A stretch of DNA of 52,951 nucleotides from Crocinitomicaceae bacterium (GCA_002716065.1 PAZE01000023.1:5623-58573); one strand, 5' to 3'; positions 26,290-37,720 are shown, counted from the first letter of the stretch. A program made the numbers and translations. The notes: generated by a model not told the origin, from the sequence alone.

Positions 26290-27081
26290 ATGAGTAATTC
26301 TATTTCTGTTCCTACTGTAGCCCAAATGATGGCAAATGGTGAGACTCCTGAGATTTTATTTTGGGTAGGTTGCTCAGGTAGCTTTGATGACCGTGCAAAA
26401 AAGATTACTAAGGCAATTGTCAAATTACTTAATAAATGTGAGGTTAAGTTTGCGGTTTTAGGGCAAGAAGAAAGTTGTACAGGAGATCCTGCTAAAAGAG
26501 CTGGAAATGAATTTACCTTTATGATGCAAGCCATGCAAAACATTCAGGTTCTAGACGGTTATCAGATTAAGAAAATTGTTACTGCTTGTCCTCATTGCTT
26601 TAATACCCTAAAAAATGAATATCCAGAGCTGGGTGGTAATTATGATGTTATTCATCATACACAGCTATTGAATGCACTTATTAGAGAGGGCAGACTAAAA
26701 ATTGAAGGGGGCTCTTTTAAGGGTAAGAAAATTACTTTTCATGATCCATGTTACCTTGGAAGGGCGAATGAAGAATATGAAGCACCCAGAGAATTGTTGC
26801 AAAAATTAGATGCAGAGCTAGTTGAAATGAAGCGATCTAAATCCAAGGGGCTTTGTTGTGGTGCTGGTGGTGCTCAAATGTTTAAAGAAGCAGAGAAGGG
26901 AGATAAGGAGGTGAATGTGGAAAGAACTGAAGATGCTCTTGAAGTTAAGCCCAATTATATTGCTACTGGTTGCCCTTTTTGTAATACCATGATGACAGAT
27001 GGTGTTAAATTTTTTGAAAAAGAAAACGAAACTGCTGTCTTAGATGTCGCAGAGATGATTGCAAATGCCTCAGATTTATGA
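26290..27081 (+). CDS. CCG-domain (HdrB-like) Fe-S oxidoreductase subunit
   Basis: A 263-residue soluble protein with two cysteine-rich CCG domains. The second is canonical: Cys154, the pair Cys189-Cys190 in LCCGAGG, and Cys228-x2-Cys231. The first has Cys28, then a single Cys63 (EESCTGDP) where a CC pair would be usual, and Cys100-x2-Cys103. CCG domains in HdrB-like proteins hold unusual Fe-S centres at disulfide or similar redox sites. It is coupled to the membrane subunit 8 bp upstream, and its stop overlaps the next gene's ATG by 4 bp. Only one CCG domain may hold a full cluster, as seen in several relatives. Substrate unknown. Confidence 0.83.
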   Translation: MSNSISVPTVAQMMANGETPEILFWVGCSGSFDDRAKKITKAIVKLLNKCEVKFAVLGQEESCTGDPAKRAGNEFTFMMQAMQNIQVLDGYQIKKIVTACPHCFNTLKNEYPELGGNYDVIHHTQLLNALIREGRLKIEGGSFKGKKITFHDPCYLGRANEEYEAPRELLQKLDAELVEMKRSKSKGLCCGAGGAQMFKEAEKGDKEVNVERTEDALEVKPNYIATGCPFCNTMMTDGVKFFEKENETAVLDVAEMIANASDL

Positions 27082-27551
27082 ATTTTTTAGCTAATTTTTC
27101 AGATAACGCCAAAGTTTGGGTTTATTTTTCAAAATCAAAAATCAACTCTTCCCAAAAACAAATTATTTCAGATTTATCTGTTTTATTTATGAATGACTGG
27201 ACCTCTCATGGTGAAAAAGTTCGTGGAGATGTTGTTGTCTATGATGATTGTTTTTTAGTAATATGCGCTGAAGTTTCTTCAGACAGCATGTGTGGTAGGG
27301 CAGTAGATGCTAATGTTCGATTTGTTAAAGATATAGAGTCGAAAACTGGTCTTTCTCTATTAGATAGAATGACGGCTGCTTATCGAAATATAGAGGGTGA
27401 AATAATGATATCTACTTTCCATAAATTAAAGGATTCTATTGATTCAAAATCAACAAATGATATACTAAAGGTTTTTAATCCAATGGTTTATACCAAAAAA
27501 GAATTCACTTCTTCTTTTGAACAGGATTTGGAAAAATCATGGATGAGCTAA
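27078..27551 (+). CDS. Conserved hypothetical protein of the Fe-S operon
   Basis: A 157-residue soluble protein without signal peptide or membrane segment; I do not recognise a function. Notable parts are VWVYFSKSKINSSQKQII near the start, MNDWTSHGEKVRGDVVVYDD with a WTSHG motif, EVSSDSMCGRAVD with a conserved-looking Cys, and DRMTAAYRNIEGEI. Homologues in Bacteroidota genomes are often labelled ABC transporter ATPase, but no Walker motif is present, so that label should not be used. The ATGA overlap with the CCG gene suggests translational coupling and a possible role in assembling or regulating that complex. It shares CTAA with the convergent GT39 gene. Confidence 0.65.
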   Translation: MNFLANFSDNAKVWVYFSKSKINSSQKQIISDLSVLFMNDWTSHGEKVRGDVVVYDDCFLVICAEVSSDSMCGRAVDANVRFVKDIESKTGLSLLDRMTAAYRNIEGEIMISTFHKLKDSIDSKSTNDILKVFNPMVYTKKEFTSSFEQDLEKSWMS

Positions 27552-29224
27552 ATTTTTATTAGGTATTTTTTTTCGACAATTTTTTTTCTTTTTTCAGGAA
27601 TAAAAAAGGAGATATTAATTTTTGAAGTGGCAATATAATCGTAAGTGATTTTTTCTTTTATCCAACCATGTTTTTTTAATTTGAGCATTTCTTTTTCGGA
27701 AGTATAAACCCATAAATTTTTGTTTCTAAAATCTTCTAATTGTTCTAAAGTAAAATACATCTCATTGATATTTTTGCTGTAAAACTCTAAGCTGTAAGAA
27801 AGCGTTTCCCATTGCTGATCTGTTCTATTTGAATCGTATGAAATGGTATTTTCTTGCTGTAGGGAGTTAATTTTTTTTCCAGCTTTAATTGCACTATCAA
27901 AGCTTAATAGTTTAGGATAAAAATGAGTGTACATATTTAGATGAAATAAAATTGAAATGCAGGATATTAATACAAAAAAGGAAACTGAATTTTGCTTTTT
28001 CATGATAAAAAAAACAAAACAAGTTAACATAATTAAAATTATGAGCCATTGTAAAATTTCAGAGGTGGGAAAGGAATAAGCACAGATGAGAATGGAAAAT
28101 AAACTGAAAATTAGAATGGGTAGGATATGAACAGCTTTTTTCCATATTTTAAGTTTTTCGCTTAAAATATTTTCGGAAGCTAAAACACTTAAAAATGGAA
28201 GACAAATAAAAATGTAATGCGGTAATTTATATGATGAAAAACTTAGCATGAAAATGGGGATAACAATTGCTCCTAAGGTGTAATATTCATTTAATTTTAC
28301 ACCCTTAATTTTCGAGTAAATATTTTTAAACAGTTGGGAGAACCCCAAAATGGTCCATGGCAAAAATGCCCATAGCAAGGTGTGAACAAAGTAAAAAGGG
28401 TCGTTGGTTTGGACCTCTTTCATGTTATTTACAAACGGATTTGAGCCGGTAATTCTTCCAAAGCTCTGATCCCATAGAAAGAATTTAACTCCACTTATAT
28501 TATTTACCCCGTAAAGTGTTTTTTCAGGATGTAAATCCCATTGATTATATAGCCCACTTAATAAGGGGATTAATGTTATAAAGGTGATAGCAAACCCAAC
28601 TAATAGCTTCCAGTCTAGAAGTAGTTTCAATTCTTTTTTGAAAATTAGGTGCGTTCCAATTGCAATTAGTGGAATCATAAGACCTAGAGGCCCTTTGGAA
28701 CACATGGCAATACCAATAAAGAAAAACCCTAGAATTAGGTCTATCCATTTTTTGTGATTTTTGTATTGAATAAGCTTGGCTATAGCAAAGGTGATTGCCC
28801 CAATTAGAATGGTATCTGTTCTTACATCAACATTAATCATGAAAAATGCAATAGATGTAAGAAGCATTAAACTTGCATATATTCCTACTCTTTTGTTGTA
28901 GAGTTCTTTTCCAATTAAAAATGTTCCAAAAGCTGCAATAAGCGAAAAAATAAAAGATGGAAATCTAAAAGCAAATTCAGATACACCAAAAATTGAAAAA
29001 CTAAAGCTAGAGAGCCAAAATAATAGTGGAGGCTTATCCAGATAATCTTTGCCGTCAAGGTAGATTTCCAAGTAGCTTCCAGTTTCAGTCATTTGTCTGC
29101 TAAGCTCAGCATATTGTGAAGAATCTAATCCAAGTAATGGTAAATTTAATCCGTATATGCAGATTAGAATGGTAGAGAGAAAAAGGATGCTTAGTAGTTT
29201 ATTTTCTAATGTCCATTTTCTCAT
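27548..29224 (-). CDS. ArnT-like GT39 (GT-C) glycosyltransferase, second copy
   Basis: A 558-residue polytopic protein of the same type as 11316-13028: first helix, then LGLDSSQYAELSRQM, then YLDKPPLLFWLSSFSFSIFG, then about eleven hydrophobic segments and a soluble C-terminal domain. The acidic pair of GT-C enzymes is Asp34-Ser35 here instead of Asp34-Glu35 in the other copy. It should act in the periplasm on a polyprenyl-phosphate sugar with lipid A or another acceptor. ATG 29224 lies 26 bp inside the end of the OstA-like gene, so translation is probably coupled to it. That pairing supports a role in LPS maturation. Confidence 0.85.
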   Translation of the reverse strand: MRKWTLENKLLSILFLSTILICIYGLNLPLLGLDSSQYAELSRQMTETGSYLEIYLDGKDYLDKPPLLFWLSSFSFSIFGVSEFAFRFPSFIFSLIAAFGTFLIGKELYNKRVGIYASLMLLTSIAFFMINVDVRTDTILIGAITFAIAKLIQYKNHKKWIDLILGFFFIGIAMCSKGPLGLMIPLIAIGTHLIFKKELKLLLDWKLLVGFAITFITLIPLLSGLYNQWDLHPEKTLYGVNNISGVKFFLWDQSFGRITGSNPFVNNMKEVQTNDPFYFVHTLLWAFLPWTILGFSQLFKNIYSKIKGVKLNEYYTLGAIVIPIFMLSFSSYKLPHYIFICLPFLSVLASENILSEKLKIWKKAVHILPILIFSLFSILICAYSFPTSEILQWLIILIMLTCFVFFIMKKQNSVSFFVLISCISILFHLNMYTHFYPKLLSFDSAIKAGKKINSLQQENTISYDSNRTDQQWETLSYSLEFYSKNINEMYFTLEQLEDFRNKNLWVYTSEKEMLKLKKHGWIKEKITYDYIATSKINISFFIPEKRKKIVEKKYLIKI

Positions 29225-30719
29225 CTCTTATAAATTGAATTTTAAGTGGTCGATTAACTGAATTCCAGTTAAAACCGTCAAGCAATTGATTATCTGAATT
29301 AGAGGATGAAATTGCATTCATCACTGCTGTAGGCTGGTTGTTAAAATTTAGTGTTTTTATTTGATTACTATCTAATAAAATAGTTAACTCAGAACATTTT
29401 GTTTTATTGTAATCAACCACAGGTTCTTCATTGTTATTTTCGATATAGTAAATAGTTTCACCATTTCCCATTACATGGATTTTTTTTAATTTGTTATCGG
29501 AAAATTGACTCTGCATATTTTTTCCTTTAATCTGATTAAAATGTAAGCTGTCGACCATTGATAAAATAAAGCTATTGTTGAAAATATCCATTGAGCTTAC
29601 TTTTCCCTTCCATAGCTTAAGCTGAATAAAATCACCTGATATTTGATTTTCATCAGACCATAAAAAGGGAGATTGAAATAATTCCATTATAGAATCACTT
29701 TCTCTGTAGGAGATTGAATCACAAAGCCCTTGAATGTCGTTTTTAAAAAACCTAACGTTCTTAAATCCTCTTAGAGAATTTAAATTAGTTGAATCGTTAA
29801 TACTAATAAATCTATCTGCTAAGATGTGAAGGGTGTCATCTTGGTAGTACTGAGAAAGCATTGCTTCACCCTCAACAATTGATGAGTCAGTCTTTTCATT
29901 ATGATAGGCGTAATCTCCGAAAATAACTTGTTGGTTGGTGGTGTCATACAGGTAAATATTTCCATATATTTTACCAATCTCAAGATTGCTATTGTAATAG
30001 ATACTATCGCCAGAAACTATTTGGTTTTCAGAAATAATACAAGCATTGTTCCAAAATGAAGAAAGGTCATTTTTAGTATCGTACCATCCACTATTGCATT
30101 TTATAGTGTTTGTTTTAGATGTAATTGTGGTAGGGCCATTAAATGAAGAAATTTCTGTTATTGTGTTGTAGATTAAAGTGTCAGATTCCATATTATATTT
30201 TGGGTGTTCTAATGTTACGCTATCCTTAAAGAAAAGAGTTTTAATGTTGCTATGGTAAACCCCTTTAATACTTGTAAGTTTATTTTGTGATTTTGTACTT
30301 ATAATATGTGCTTTTGTATTGTACCTAGCTTGCTTTTTATTAAGATCATAATTTAGTTGATTGGTGGTAAGCTGAAGATCAGCTTCTTTAAACTCTACAT
30401 TACCCACTATTTTTGCTTTTTTTGTGTTTCCATTGTAAAACAATGTGTCTCCTTTCATTTCTAAAGAGTCGTTTTGAACAATTTTTATGTTATTAAAGGC
30501 ATGAAAAGAGTTGGTTTTTATAAACAAATAGGCACTATCGCAGGACATAATAGCACCATTGTGCTCTAGTACAACATTCCCTTTTAGTATTTGAGCATCT
30601 TTAATCTCTTTTTTGTATTCAAGAACATCTGCACTTACTATGTTTATTTTGCTTTCTTGACAAAACACAAGTGTTGGTAGTATCCATAGAAATGTTAATA
30701 TGGAAAATTTGTTTTTCAC
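29199..30719 (-). CDS. OstA-like LPS-transport protein (LptA-related)
   Basis: A 506-residue secreted protein. The GTG start at 30719 gives MKNKFSILTFLWILPTLVFCQ, a clean signal peptide. A longer frame begins at a TTG at 30815 inside the end of purA but adds 32 unlikely residues ahead of the signal sequence. The mature chain is made of repeated OstA/LptA jelly-roll strands, for example ADVLEYKKEIKDAQILKGNVVLEHNG, GDTLFYNGNTKKAKIVGNV and SDTLIYNTITEISSFNGP. These form a groove that carries LPS across the periplasm. It is longer than E. coli LptA, as is usual for the Bacteroidota OstA_2 type. The GT39 gene starts inside its last codons. It is 43 bp downstream of purA. Confidence 0.82.
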   Translation of the reverse strand: MKNKFSILTFLWILPTLVFCQESKINIVSADVLEYKKEIKDAQILKGNVVLEHNGAIMSCDSAYLFIKTNSFHAFNNIKIVQNDSLEMKGDTLFYNGNTKKAKIVGNVEFKEADLQLTTNQLNYDLNKKQARYNTKAHIISTKSQNKLTSIKGVYHSNIKTLFFKDSVTLEHPKYNMESDTLIYNTITEISSFNGPTTITSKTNTIKCNSGWYDTKNDLSSFWNNACIISENQIVSGDSIYYNSNLEIGKIYGNIYLYDTTNQQVIFGDYAYHNEKTDSSIVEGEAMLSQYYQDDTLHILADRFISINDSTNLNSLRGFKNVRFFKNDIQGLCDSISYRESDSIMELFQSPFLWSDENQISGDFIQLKLWKGKVSSMDIFNNSFILSMVDSLHFNQIKGKNMQSQFSDNKLKKIHVMGNGETIYYIENNNEEPVVDYNKTKCSELTILLDSNQIKTLNFNNQPTAVMNAISSSNSDNQLLDGFNWNSVNRPLKIQFIRDEKMDIRK

Positions 30720-30762
30720 TTGAATTTTTAACGGCAAAAATTGATGAAAAGTATTCTTTAAG

Positions 30763-32401
<1,639 letters not shown>

Positions 32402-32403
32402 GC

Positions 32404-32841
32404 TTAAGTTTTTCGTTTCCCATAAAAGTAAAGAGAGTGCTCGTTAATTTCTATATTGAAAATATCTTCTAAAGTTTTTCTTATTTTTTGAATTCTAGGA
32501 TCACAAAATTCTATAACCTCACCGTTATCTAGAATAATATGGTCGTGTTGTTTAAATTCAAAAGATTTTTCAAAAAAAGAAATGTTTTGACCAAACTGAT
32601 GCCTTCTTATTAGTTTACAATCAAGTAACAAGTCAATAGTATTGTATAAAGTTGCTCTACTCACTCTATAATTTTTGTTTTTCATATTAGTGTAAAGGCT
32701 TTCAATATCAAAATGACCTTGAATAGTATATACTTCAGATAATATAGCATATCTTTCAGGTGTCTTTCTGTGACCTTTTTCCGCCAAATAATCTGAAAAG
32801 ATATCTCTTACTTTTATTTGATTACCTTTATCTATTTCCAT
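32404..32841 (-). CDS. Fur-family transcriptional regulator
   Basis: At 145 residues it has the Fur/PerR/Zur layout. A winged helix occupies about 1-85 (KGHRKTPERYAILSEVYTIQGHFDIESLY, RVSRATLYNTIDLLLDCKLIRR). A short dimerisation domain follows with QHDHIILDNGEVIEFCDP. The usual CxxC structural zinc pair after HxHxx is absent (IILDNG replaces CxxCG), so it is not a classical Fur and metal selectivity is unclear. ATG 32841 is preferred; a TTG nine codons upstream overlaps the -7 box region. It heads the STAS-purA-ostA-GT39 cluster. The promoter box is at 32866-32873. Confidence 0.88.
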   Translation of the reverse strand: MEIDKGNQIKVRDIFSDYLAEKGHRKTPERYAILSEVYTIQGHFDIESLYTNMKNKNYRVSRATLYNTIDLLLDCKLIRRHQFGQNISFFEKSFEFKQHDHIILDNGEVIEFCDPRIQKIRKTLEDIFNIEINEHSLYFYGKRKT

Positions 32842-32865
32842 ATCTAAGTGATATAAATAATGATG

Positions 32866-32873
32866 CAAATTTA
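32866..32873 (-). promoter_or_regulatory. TAnnTTTG -7 box for fur
   Basis: Minus-strand TAAATTTG, exact match, ending 24 nt before ATG 32841. Confidence 0.42.
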
Positions 32874-32921
32874 TAATTAAAGTAATCTAAAATCATTATT
32901 TGTTTATAAATGATAAAAATG

Positions 32922-35132
32922 TTATGAAAAATCACTTTTTTCTATTCTTTCAACAGTGATTATACTTTCAATATTTCTTAGCTTTTCTATTAAATTATCT
33001 AAGTGGTCTTTATCATAAACATAAAGCATAATGTCACCTTCAAAAATTCCATCATTAGAATTGAAGTTTAACGACTTCATATTTACCTTTTCTTCTTGAG
33101 AAATAATGGTTGTTAATTCATTTAGTAAGCCAACATCATCAATACCAATGAATTTAATACCAGCTACAAAATATTCTAATTTTTCTGATTTCCATGTTGC
33201 AGGTATGATTCTATAGGAATAGTTAGCTCTAAGTTGTTTTGCATTTGGACAGTTGGAACGATGTATTTTTATTCCGTCATTTATAGTGACAAAACCAAAA
33301 ACTTTATCTCCTGGAAGTGGATTACAGCATGGAGATAATTTGAAATCTAATTTTGGATCTGCACCTTCTCCAATTACAATTTCTTCTGAACTTTTAGCTA
33401 CTTTACTGATTAACGCCTCAAAAGAGTTTTTAATGGTCTTTGTTATGGATCCAAATTTGAGTCTTCCACCTTTGATTACAATATCTTTTATTTTTTTTAG
33501 ATCTAATTTCCCTTTTGCTATCTGATAATACATCTCAGTATGCTCAGAAATATTATATAGCTTAAGTAATTCCTTTAAATTGTGTTCGTCAAATTCTACT
33601 TTTAAGTTAGATAATTTTCGAGTAAGTATTTCTTTGCCATCATCAGCAATTACCTTTTTTTCCTCTTTAAGAGATTGTTTGATTTTGTTTCTTGCTTTGG
33701 AAGTAACAATAAAGTCTAACCATCCCTCTTTTGGTTTTTGGTTTTTTGAAGTCAGTATTTCAACTTGATCACCGCTTTTTAAATTGTAGCTTAAAGGAAC
33801 TAACTTAGAGTTAACTTTTGCCCCTATACATCTAGCGCCAACCTCAGTATGTATTAGAAAAGCAAAATCCAAGGGAGTTGCTTTTTGTGGAAGAGTATGA
33901 AGCTCACCTTTTGGAGTAAACACAAAAATTTCTTCAGAATAAAGATTGGATTTAAATTCATTGATAAAATCCAAAGCATCAGAAGATTTGTTTTCAATTA
34001 GATCTCTAACTTGACTAATCCATTGATCGAAACCACTGTTTGAACTGCTATTTTCTTTGTATTTCCAATGGGCAGCTAGACCTTTCTCAGCGATTTCATC
34101 CATTCTTTTTGATCTTATCTGCACTTCTACCCATTTCCCCGTTGGACTCATTACAGTAGTGTGAAGAGATTCGTATCCGTTTTGTTTAGGGTGAGAAATC
34201 CAATCTCTTAAACGTTCTGGATTGGGAATGTAATGATCTGTCACCAAGGAATATGCTTTCCAGCATTCTGTTTTTTCATCTTCAATTGATGAGTCAATAA
34301 TAATTCTAATAGCAAAAACATCGAAAATCTCTTCAAAATCAACTCCTTTTTGTTTAATCTTTCGGTTAATTGAATTAATTGCTTTAGTTCTAGCTTTGAT
34401 GGTGTATTTAAATCCTTGATTTTCAAGAGATTTTTTTATGGGAGAACAAAATTTTTGAATAAATCGCTCTCTTACTGGTTTTGTTTTTTCAAGCTTTTGT
34501 TCAATTTCTTCATAGCTAGCTTTATTGGTATGCTTAAATGAAAGATCCTCTAGTTCGGTTTTAATGTTATTTAAACCGAGTCTATGCGCAATTGGGGCAT
34601 ATAGAAAAGAAGTTTCAGATGCGATTTTAATCTTCTTATCTTCACGCATAGCATCTAGAGTCCTCATGTTATGCAAACGGTCAGCAAGCTTTATAAGGAT
34701 TACTCTAATGTCTTCAGGGATTGTAAGAAGCATCTTTCTGAAGTTTTCAGCCTGAGCAGATGTTGTCAAATCAAAAACTCCAGATAATTTAGTTAATCCG
34801 TCTATAATGTTTTTTACAGTAGGGTTAAATAGGGTTTCAATATTTTCTAATGTAATATCGGTGTCTTCAACAGTATCATGAAGTAAAGCACATATTACAG
34901 AAATTGGACCTAATCCAATTTCATCTGAACATATTCTTGCTACTGCAATAGGATGAAGGATATAAGGCTCTCCAGACTTCCTTCGCATGTTTTTATGTGC
35001 ATCAACTGCAACATCAAATGCTTTTCTGATTTCTTTTGTTTCTTCCTTAGAGCGGTTGCTCTTCATAGAACGAAGAATGCCTCTGTAGGCATTTAAGATT
35101 TGTTTATTTTCTTTTTCTTCGTTGTAAGCCAT
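32922..35132 (-). CDS. rsh: Bifunctional (p)ppGpp synthetase/hydrolase, RelA/SpoT homologue
   Basis: At 736 residues it has the full RSH order. The hydrolase HD domain contains His60 and the His85-Asp86 pair (ALLHDTVEDT) with KLADRLHNMRTL. The synthetase domain has IFDVFAIRIII, NGYESLHTTV and VEVQIRSKRMDEIAEKGLAAHW. A TGS domain (IFVFTPKGELHTLPQKATPLDFAF) leads into a helical and conserved-Cys region (FKLSPCCNPLPGD). A C-terminal ACT domain starts near 660. Both catalytic halves look intact, so it can make and degrade the stringent alarmone. It is the last gene of glyA-fahA-rsh, 3 bp after fahA, and may be the only long RSH controlling growth-rate responses here. Confidence 0.95.
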   Translation of the reverse strand: MAYNEEKENKQILNAYRGILRSMKSNRSKEETKEIRKAFDVAVDAHKNMRRKSGEPYILHPIAVARICSDEIGLGPISVICALLHDTVEDTDITLENIETLFNPTVKNIIDGLTKLSGVFDLTTSAQAENFRKMLLTIPEDIRVILIKLADRLHNMRTLDAMREDKKIKIASETSFLYAPIAHRLGLNNIKTELEDLSFKHTNKASYEEIEQKLEKTKPVRERFIQKFCSPIKKSLENQGFKYTIKARTKAINSINRKIKQKGVDFEEIFDVFAIRIIIDSSIEDEKTECWKAYSLVTDHYIPNPERLRDWISHPKQNGYESLHTTVMSPTGKWVEVQIRSKRMDEIAEKGLAAHWKYKENSSSNSGFDQWISQVRDLIENKSSDALDFINEFKSNLYSEEIFVFTPKGELHTLPQKATPLDFAFLIHTEVGARCIGAKVNSKLVPLSYNLKSGDQVEILTSKNQKPKEGWLDFIVTSKARNKIKQSLKEEKKVIADDGKEILTRKLSNLKVEFDEHNLKELLKLYNISEHTEMYYQIAKGKLDLKKIKDIVIKGGRLKFGSITKTIKNSFEALISKVAKSSEEIVIGEGADPKLDFKLSPCCNPLPGDKVFGFVTINDGIKIHRSNCPNAKQLRANYSYRIIPATWKSEKLEYFVAGIKFIGIDDVGLLNELTTIISQEEKVNMKSLNFNSNDGIFEGDIMLYVYDKDHLDNLIEKLRNIESIITVERIEKSDFS

Positions 35133-35135
35133 TAA

Positions 35136-36410
35136 TTATTTACTAGGTAAGATTTTAGTAGATACCTCACCAAATCCTATTCTTGTTCCATTTTTTTTGC
35201 TATATCCTTTTAAGATGATGGTATCATTGTCATTAATGAATTTTCGTTGAGTGCCATCTGGCATATCAACTGGTTTAGTTCCCTTCCAAGAAATCTCAAG
35301 CATTGATCCGTAACTTCCTTCTTCAGGGCCTGAAATTGTGCCTGAGGCTAGTAAATCTCCACAATTAATGTTACATCCATTAATGGAATGGTGGGCAAGC
35401 TGTTGGTTCATATTCCAGTACATGTATTTAAAGTTACTATTACTTACTGTTTTCTCAATACCTTGTTCGGTTTTTAAGATAACCTCTAAATTAATGTCTA
35501 AATGTTTATCTCCATTGTATTCTAGGTAAGGAAGAATTTTTGGTTCTTGTTTAGGGCCAGGAATTCTAAAAGGTTCTAAAGCGTCAAGAGTTACAATCCA
35601 AGCAGACATTGAACTGGCAAAATTTTTGGCTAAAAAAGGTCCAAGCGGAACATATTCCCACTTTTGAATATCTCTGGCAGATAAATCATTAAAAAGACAC
35701 ATTCCAAAAATATATTCATCCGCCTCATCTGTAGTTATGTGGTCTCCAAGACTTTTTCCTTGATAAGTAATAAACCCCATTTCAAGTTCAAAATCAAACA
35801 ATTTACATGGGCCAAAAACAGGAGGATTGTTTTCATCGGGTTTCTGTTGCCCCTTAGGTCGGTAAACTGGAGTTCCAGAAATGATTATTGATGAGGATCT
35901 TCCATGATAACCTACTGGAATATGCTTCCAATTAGGAAGAAGTGCGTTATTGGGGTCTCTAAACATGCATCCAACATTATATGCATGCTGTTCGCTAGAA
36001 TAAAAATCTGTATAATCACCGATTTTTACAGGTAAATGCATAGTGCAATCATGTTGACTGTGAAGAACATCAGCAATGTGATGAGTGTTGTTTTTAAGTG
36101 TTTGGTTTTCACTGCTTAATAAATCTGAAATGGTATTTCTTAGTTCTCTTGTTGAATGCTTACCGTGTAGCATCATTGAATTTAAGTAGTTGTTGTCAAA
36201 ATCTGTTAAAGAGAAATCAAGTGAGTCTAAATAACCCAATTTAAAAAGTTCTTTCAAATCTAGAATTTGATTCCCAATTGCAACTCCAACTCTGGGCGAT
36301 TTATTTTCTTTTGAAAAAATACCAAAAGGTAAATTTTGAATTGGAAAATCTGAATCTTTTTCAACTTCAATCCAAGAGGTTAGCTTAGGATTATTTGCTT
36401 TTATAGACAT
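35136..36410 (-). CDS. fahA: Fumarylacetoacetase
   Basis: At 424 residues from the chosen ATG at 36410 (MSIKANNPKLTSWIEV) it matches FAH: N-terminal domain DFPIQNLPFGIFS, then the catalytic domain with YTDFYSSEQHAYNVGCMFR and HIPVGYHGRSSSII. FDFELEMGFITY and DLSARDIQKWEYVPLGPFLAKNF are Ca and substrate residues. It splits fumarylacetoacetate into fumarate and acetoacetate, the last step of tyrosine and phenylalanine breakdown. An ATG at 36428 is also in frame but overlaps the glyA end by 7 bp and gives a poorer N-terminus. Other genes of tyrosine breakdown are not in the window. Confidence 0.95.
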   Translation of the reverse strand: MSIKANNPKLTSWIEVEKDSDFPIQNLPFGIFSKENKSPRVGVAIGNQILDLKELFKLGYLDSLDFSLTDFDNNYLNSMMLHGKHSTRELRNTISDLLSSENQTLKNNTHHIADVLHSQHDCTMHLPVKIGDYTDFYSSEQHAYNVGCMFRDPNNALLPNWKHIPVGYHGRSSSIIISGTPVYRPKGQQKPDENNPPVFGPCKLFDFELEMGFITYQGKSLGDHITTDEADEYIFGMCLFNDLSARDIQKWEYVPLGPFLAKNFASSMSAWIVTLDALEPFRIPGPKQEPKILPYLEYNGDKHLDINLEVILKTEQGIEKTVSNSNFKYMYWNMNQQLAHHSINGCNINCGDLLASGTISGPEEGSYGSMLEISWKGTKPVDMPDGTQRKFINDNDTIILKGYSKKNGTRIGFGEVSTKILPSK

Positions 36411-36421
36411 AGTAATTTTTT

Positions 36422-37696
36422 TTACCATTTGAATAATGGCTTGTTTGACATTAAATTGTTCACTTTAGTTCTAATTTCTTTGAGCTTTGTGTCGTTATCG
36501 TAGTTAACTATAGTCTCATCAATTAGCTCAACAATTTCTTTAATTTCTTCTTTATTTACTCCCCTAGTAGTAATAGCAGCAGTACCAAGCCTAATTCCAC
36601 TTGTAATAAATGGCGATTCGGTGTCAAAAGGCACCATATTTTTATTTACGGTGATGTCTGCTTTTCCAAGTGCATTTTCTGCTTCTTTTCCTGTAACATT
36701 TTTACTTCTTAAATCAATTAACATGGAATGATTGTCTGTGCCAGAAGAAATAATGCTGTAGCCTCTGCTGACCATCTCATTAGCCATTATACTTGCATTG
36801 TCGATAACATTTCCACAGTACTTTTTAAAGTCTTCCGATTGAGCCTCTTTGAAGGCAATGGCTTTAGCAGCAATGATATGTTCCAAAGGACCTCCTTGAG
36901 AGCCAGGAAAAACAGCAGAATCTAACAATGAAGTGATGCTTCTATTCTTTCCTGATTTTAATTTAATTCCCCAGGTGTTTTCAAAGTTTTTCCCAACTAA
37001 AATAACTCCTCCTCTAGGACCTCTTAATGTTTTGTGTGTAGTACTAGTTATTATGTGACAATATGGAATAGGATTATTAAGATAACCTGTCGCAATTAGT
37101 CCAGAAGGATGAGAGATATCTCCAAGTAATAGTGCACCAACTTTATCTGCGATTAGCCGAAGCGATTTATAGTCCCAATCTCTTGAATATGCAGAGGCAC
37201 CACAAATAATCATTTTTGGTTTTATAGAGTTAGCCTTATCTTCTAGTTTGTTGTAGTCAATTACTCCAGTTTCTTTTTCTACACCATAAAAATTTGGTTG
37301 ATATAATTTTCCAGAAAAATTCACAGCAGATCCATGGGTTAAATGTCCACCATGGGAAAGGTCAAAACCAAGAATAGCATCTCCTGGTTTTAGACAAGCA
37401 AGCATAACTGCTGAATTGGCTTGAGATCCAGAGTGTGGTTGAACATTAGCCCACTCGGCATTGAAGAGTGTTTTTATTCTTTCAATAGCAATGGATTCAA
37501 CCTGGTCAACTATTTCGCATCCACCATAATATCTCTTATTTGGTAAACCTTCCGCATATTTGTTGGTAAGTACAGAGCCCATTGCTTCCATAACTTGGTT
37601 ACTTACATAGTTTTCAGAGGCAATAAGTTCTATTCCGTTGGTTTGTCTAGTTTTCTCCTGATCAATTAAATCGAAGATTTGTTTGTCTGTATGCAT
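36422..37696 (-). CDS. glyA: Serine hydroxymethyltransferase
   Basis: At 424 residues it is a typical SHMT. It has [11 protein letters not shown] (22-32), [17 protein letters not shown] (45-61), [12 protein letters not shown] (111-122), the cofactor aspartate Asp193, and the PLP lysine Lys222 in [14 protein letters not shown]. It interconverts serine and glycine and supplies methylene-THF, which PanB also uses. It leads the glyA-fahA-rsh operon with a TAnnTTTG box at 37713-37720. The gap to the exosortase cluster is only 29 bp, so the boundary between the housekeeping and surface regions is abrupt. Confidence 0.97.
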   Translation of the reverse strand: MHTDKQIFDLIDQEKTRQTNGIELIASENYVSNQVMEAMGSVLTNKYAEGLPNKRYYGGCEIVDQVESIAIERIKTLFNAEWANVQPHSGSQANSAVMLACLKPGDAILGFDLSHGGHLTHGSAVNFSGKLYQPNFYGVEKETGVIDYNKLEDKANSIKPKMIICGASAYSRDWDYKSLRLIADKVGALLLGDISHPSGLIATGYLNNPIPYCHIITSTTHKTLRGPRGGVILVGKNFENTWGIKLKSGKNRSITSLLDSAVFPGSQGGPLEHIIAAKAIAFKEAQSEDFKKYCGNVIDNASIMANEMVSRGYSIISSGTDNHSMLIDLRSKNVTGKEAENALGKADITVNKNMVPFDTESPFITSGIRLGTAAITTRGVNKEEIKEIVELIDETIVNYDNDTKLKEIRTKVNNLMSNKPLFKW

Positions 37697-37712
37697 CTTT
37701 AAATCTTTGATG

Positions 37713-37720
37713 CAAATGTA
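37713..37720 (-). promoter_or_regulatory. TAnnTTTG -7 box for glyA
   Basis: Minus-strand TACATTTG, exact match, ending 16 nt before the glyA ATG. Confidence 0.42.

Noticed and set aside
27078-27551. Naming the 157-residue protein an ABC transporter ATPase
   Set aside because: There is no Walker A, Walker B or ABC signature; the label seems to be a propagated misannotation.
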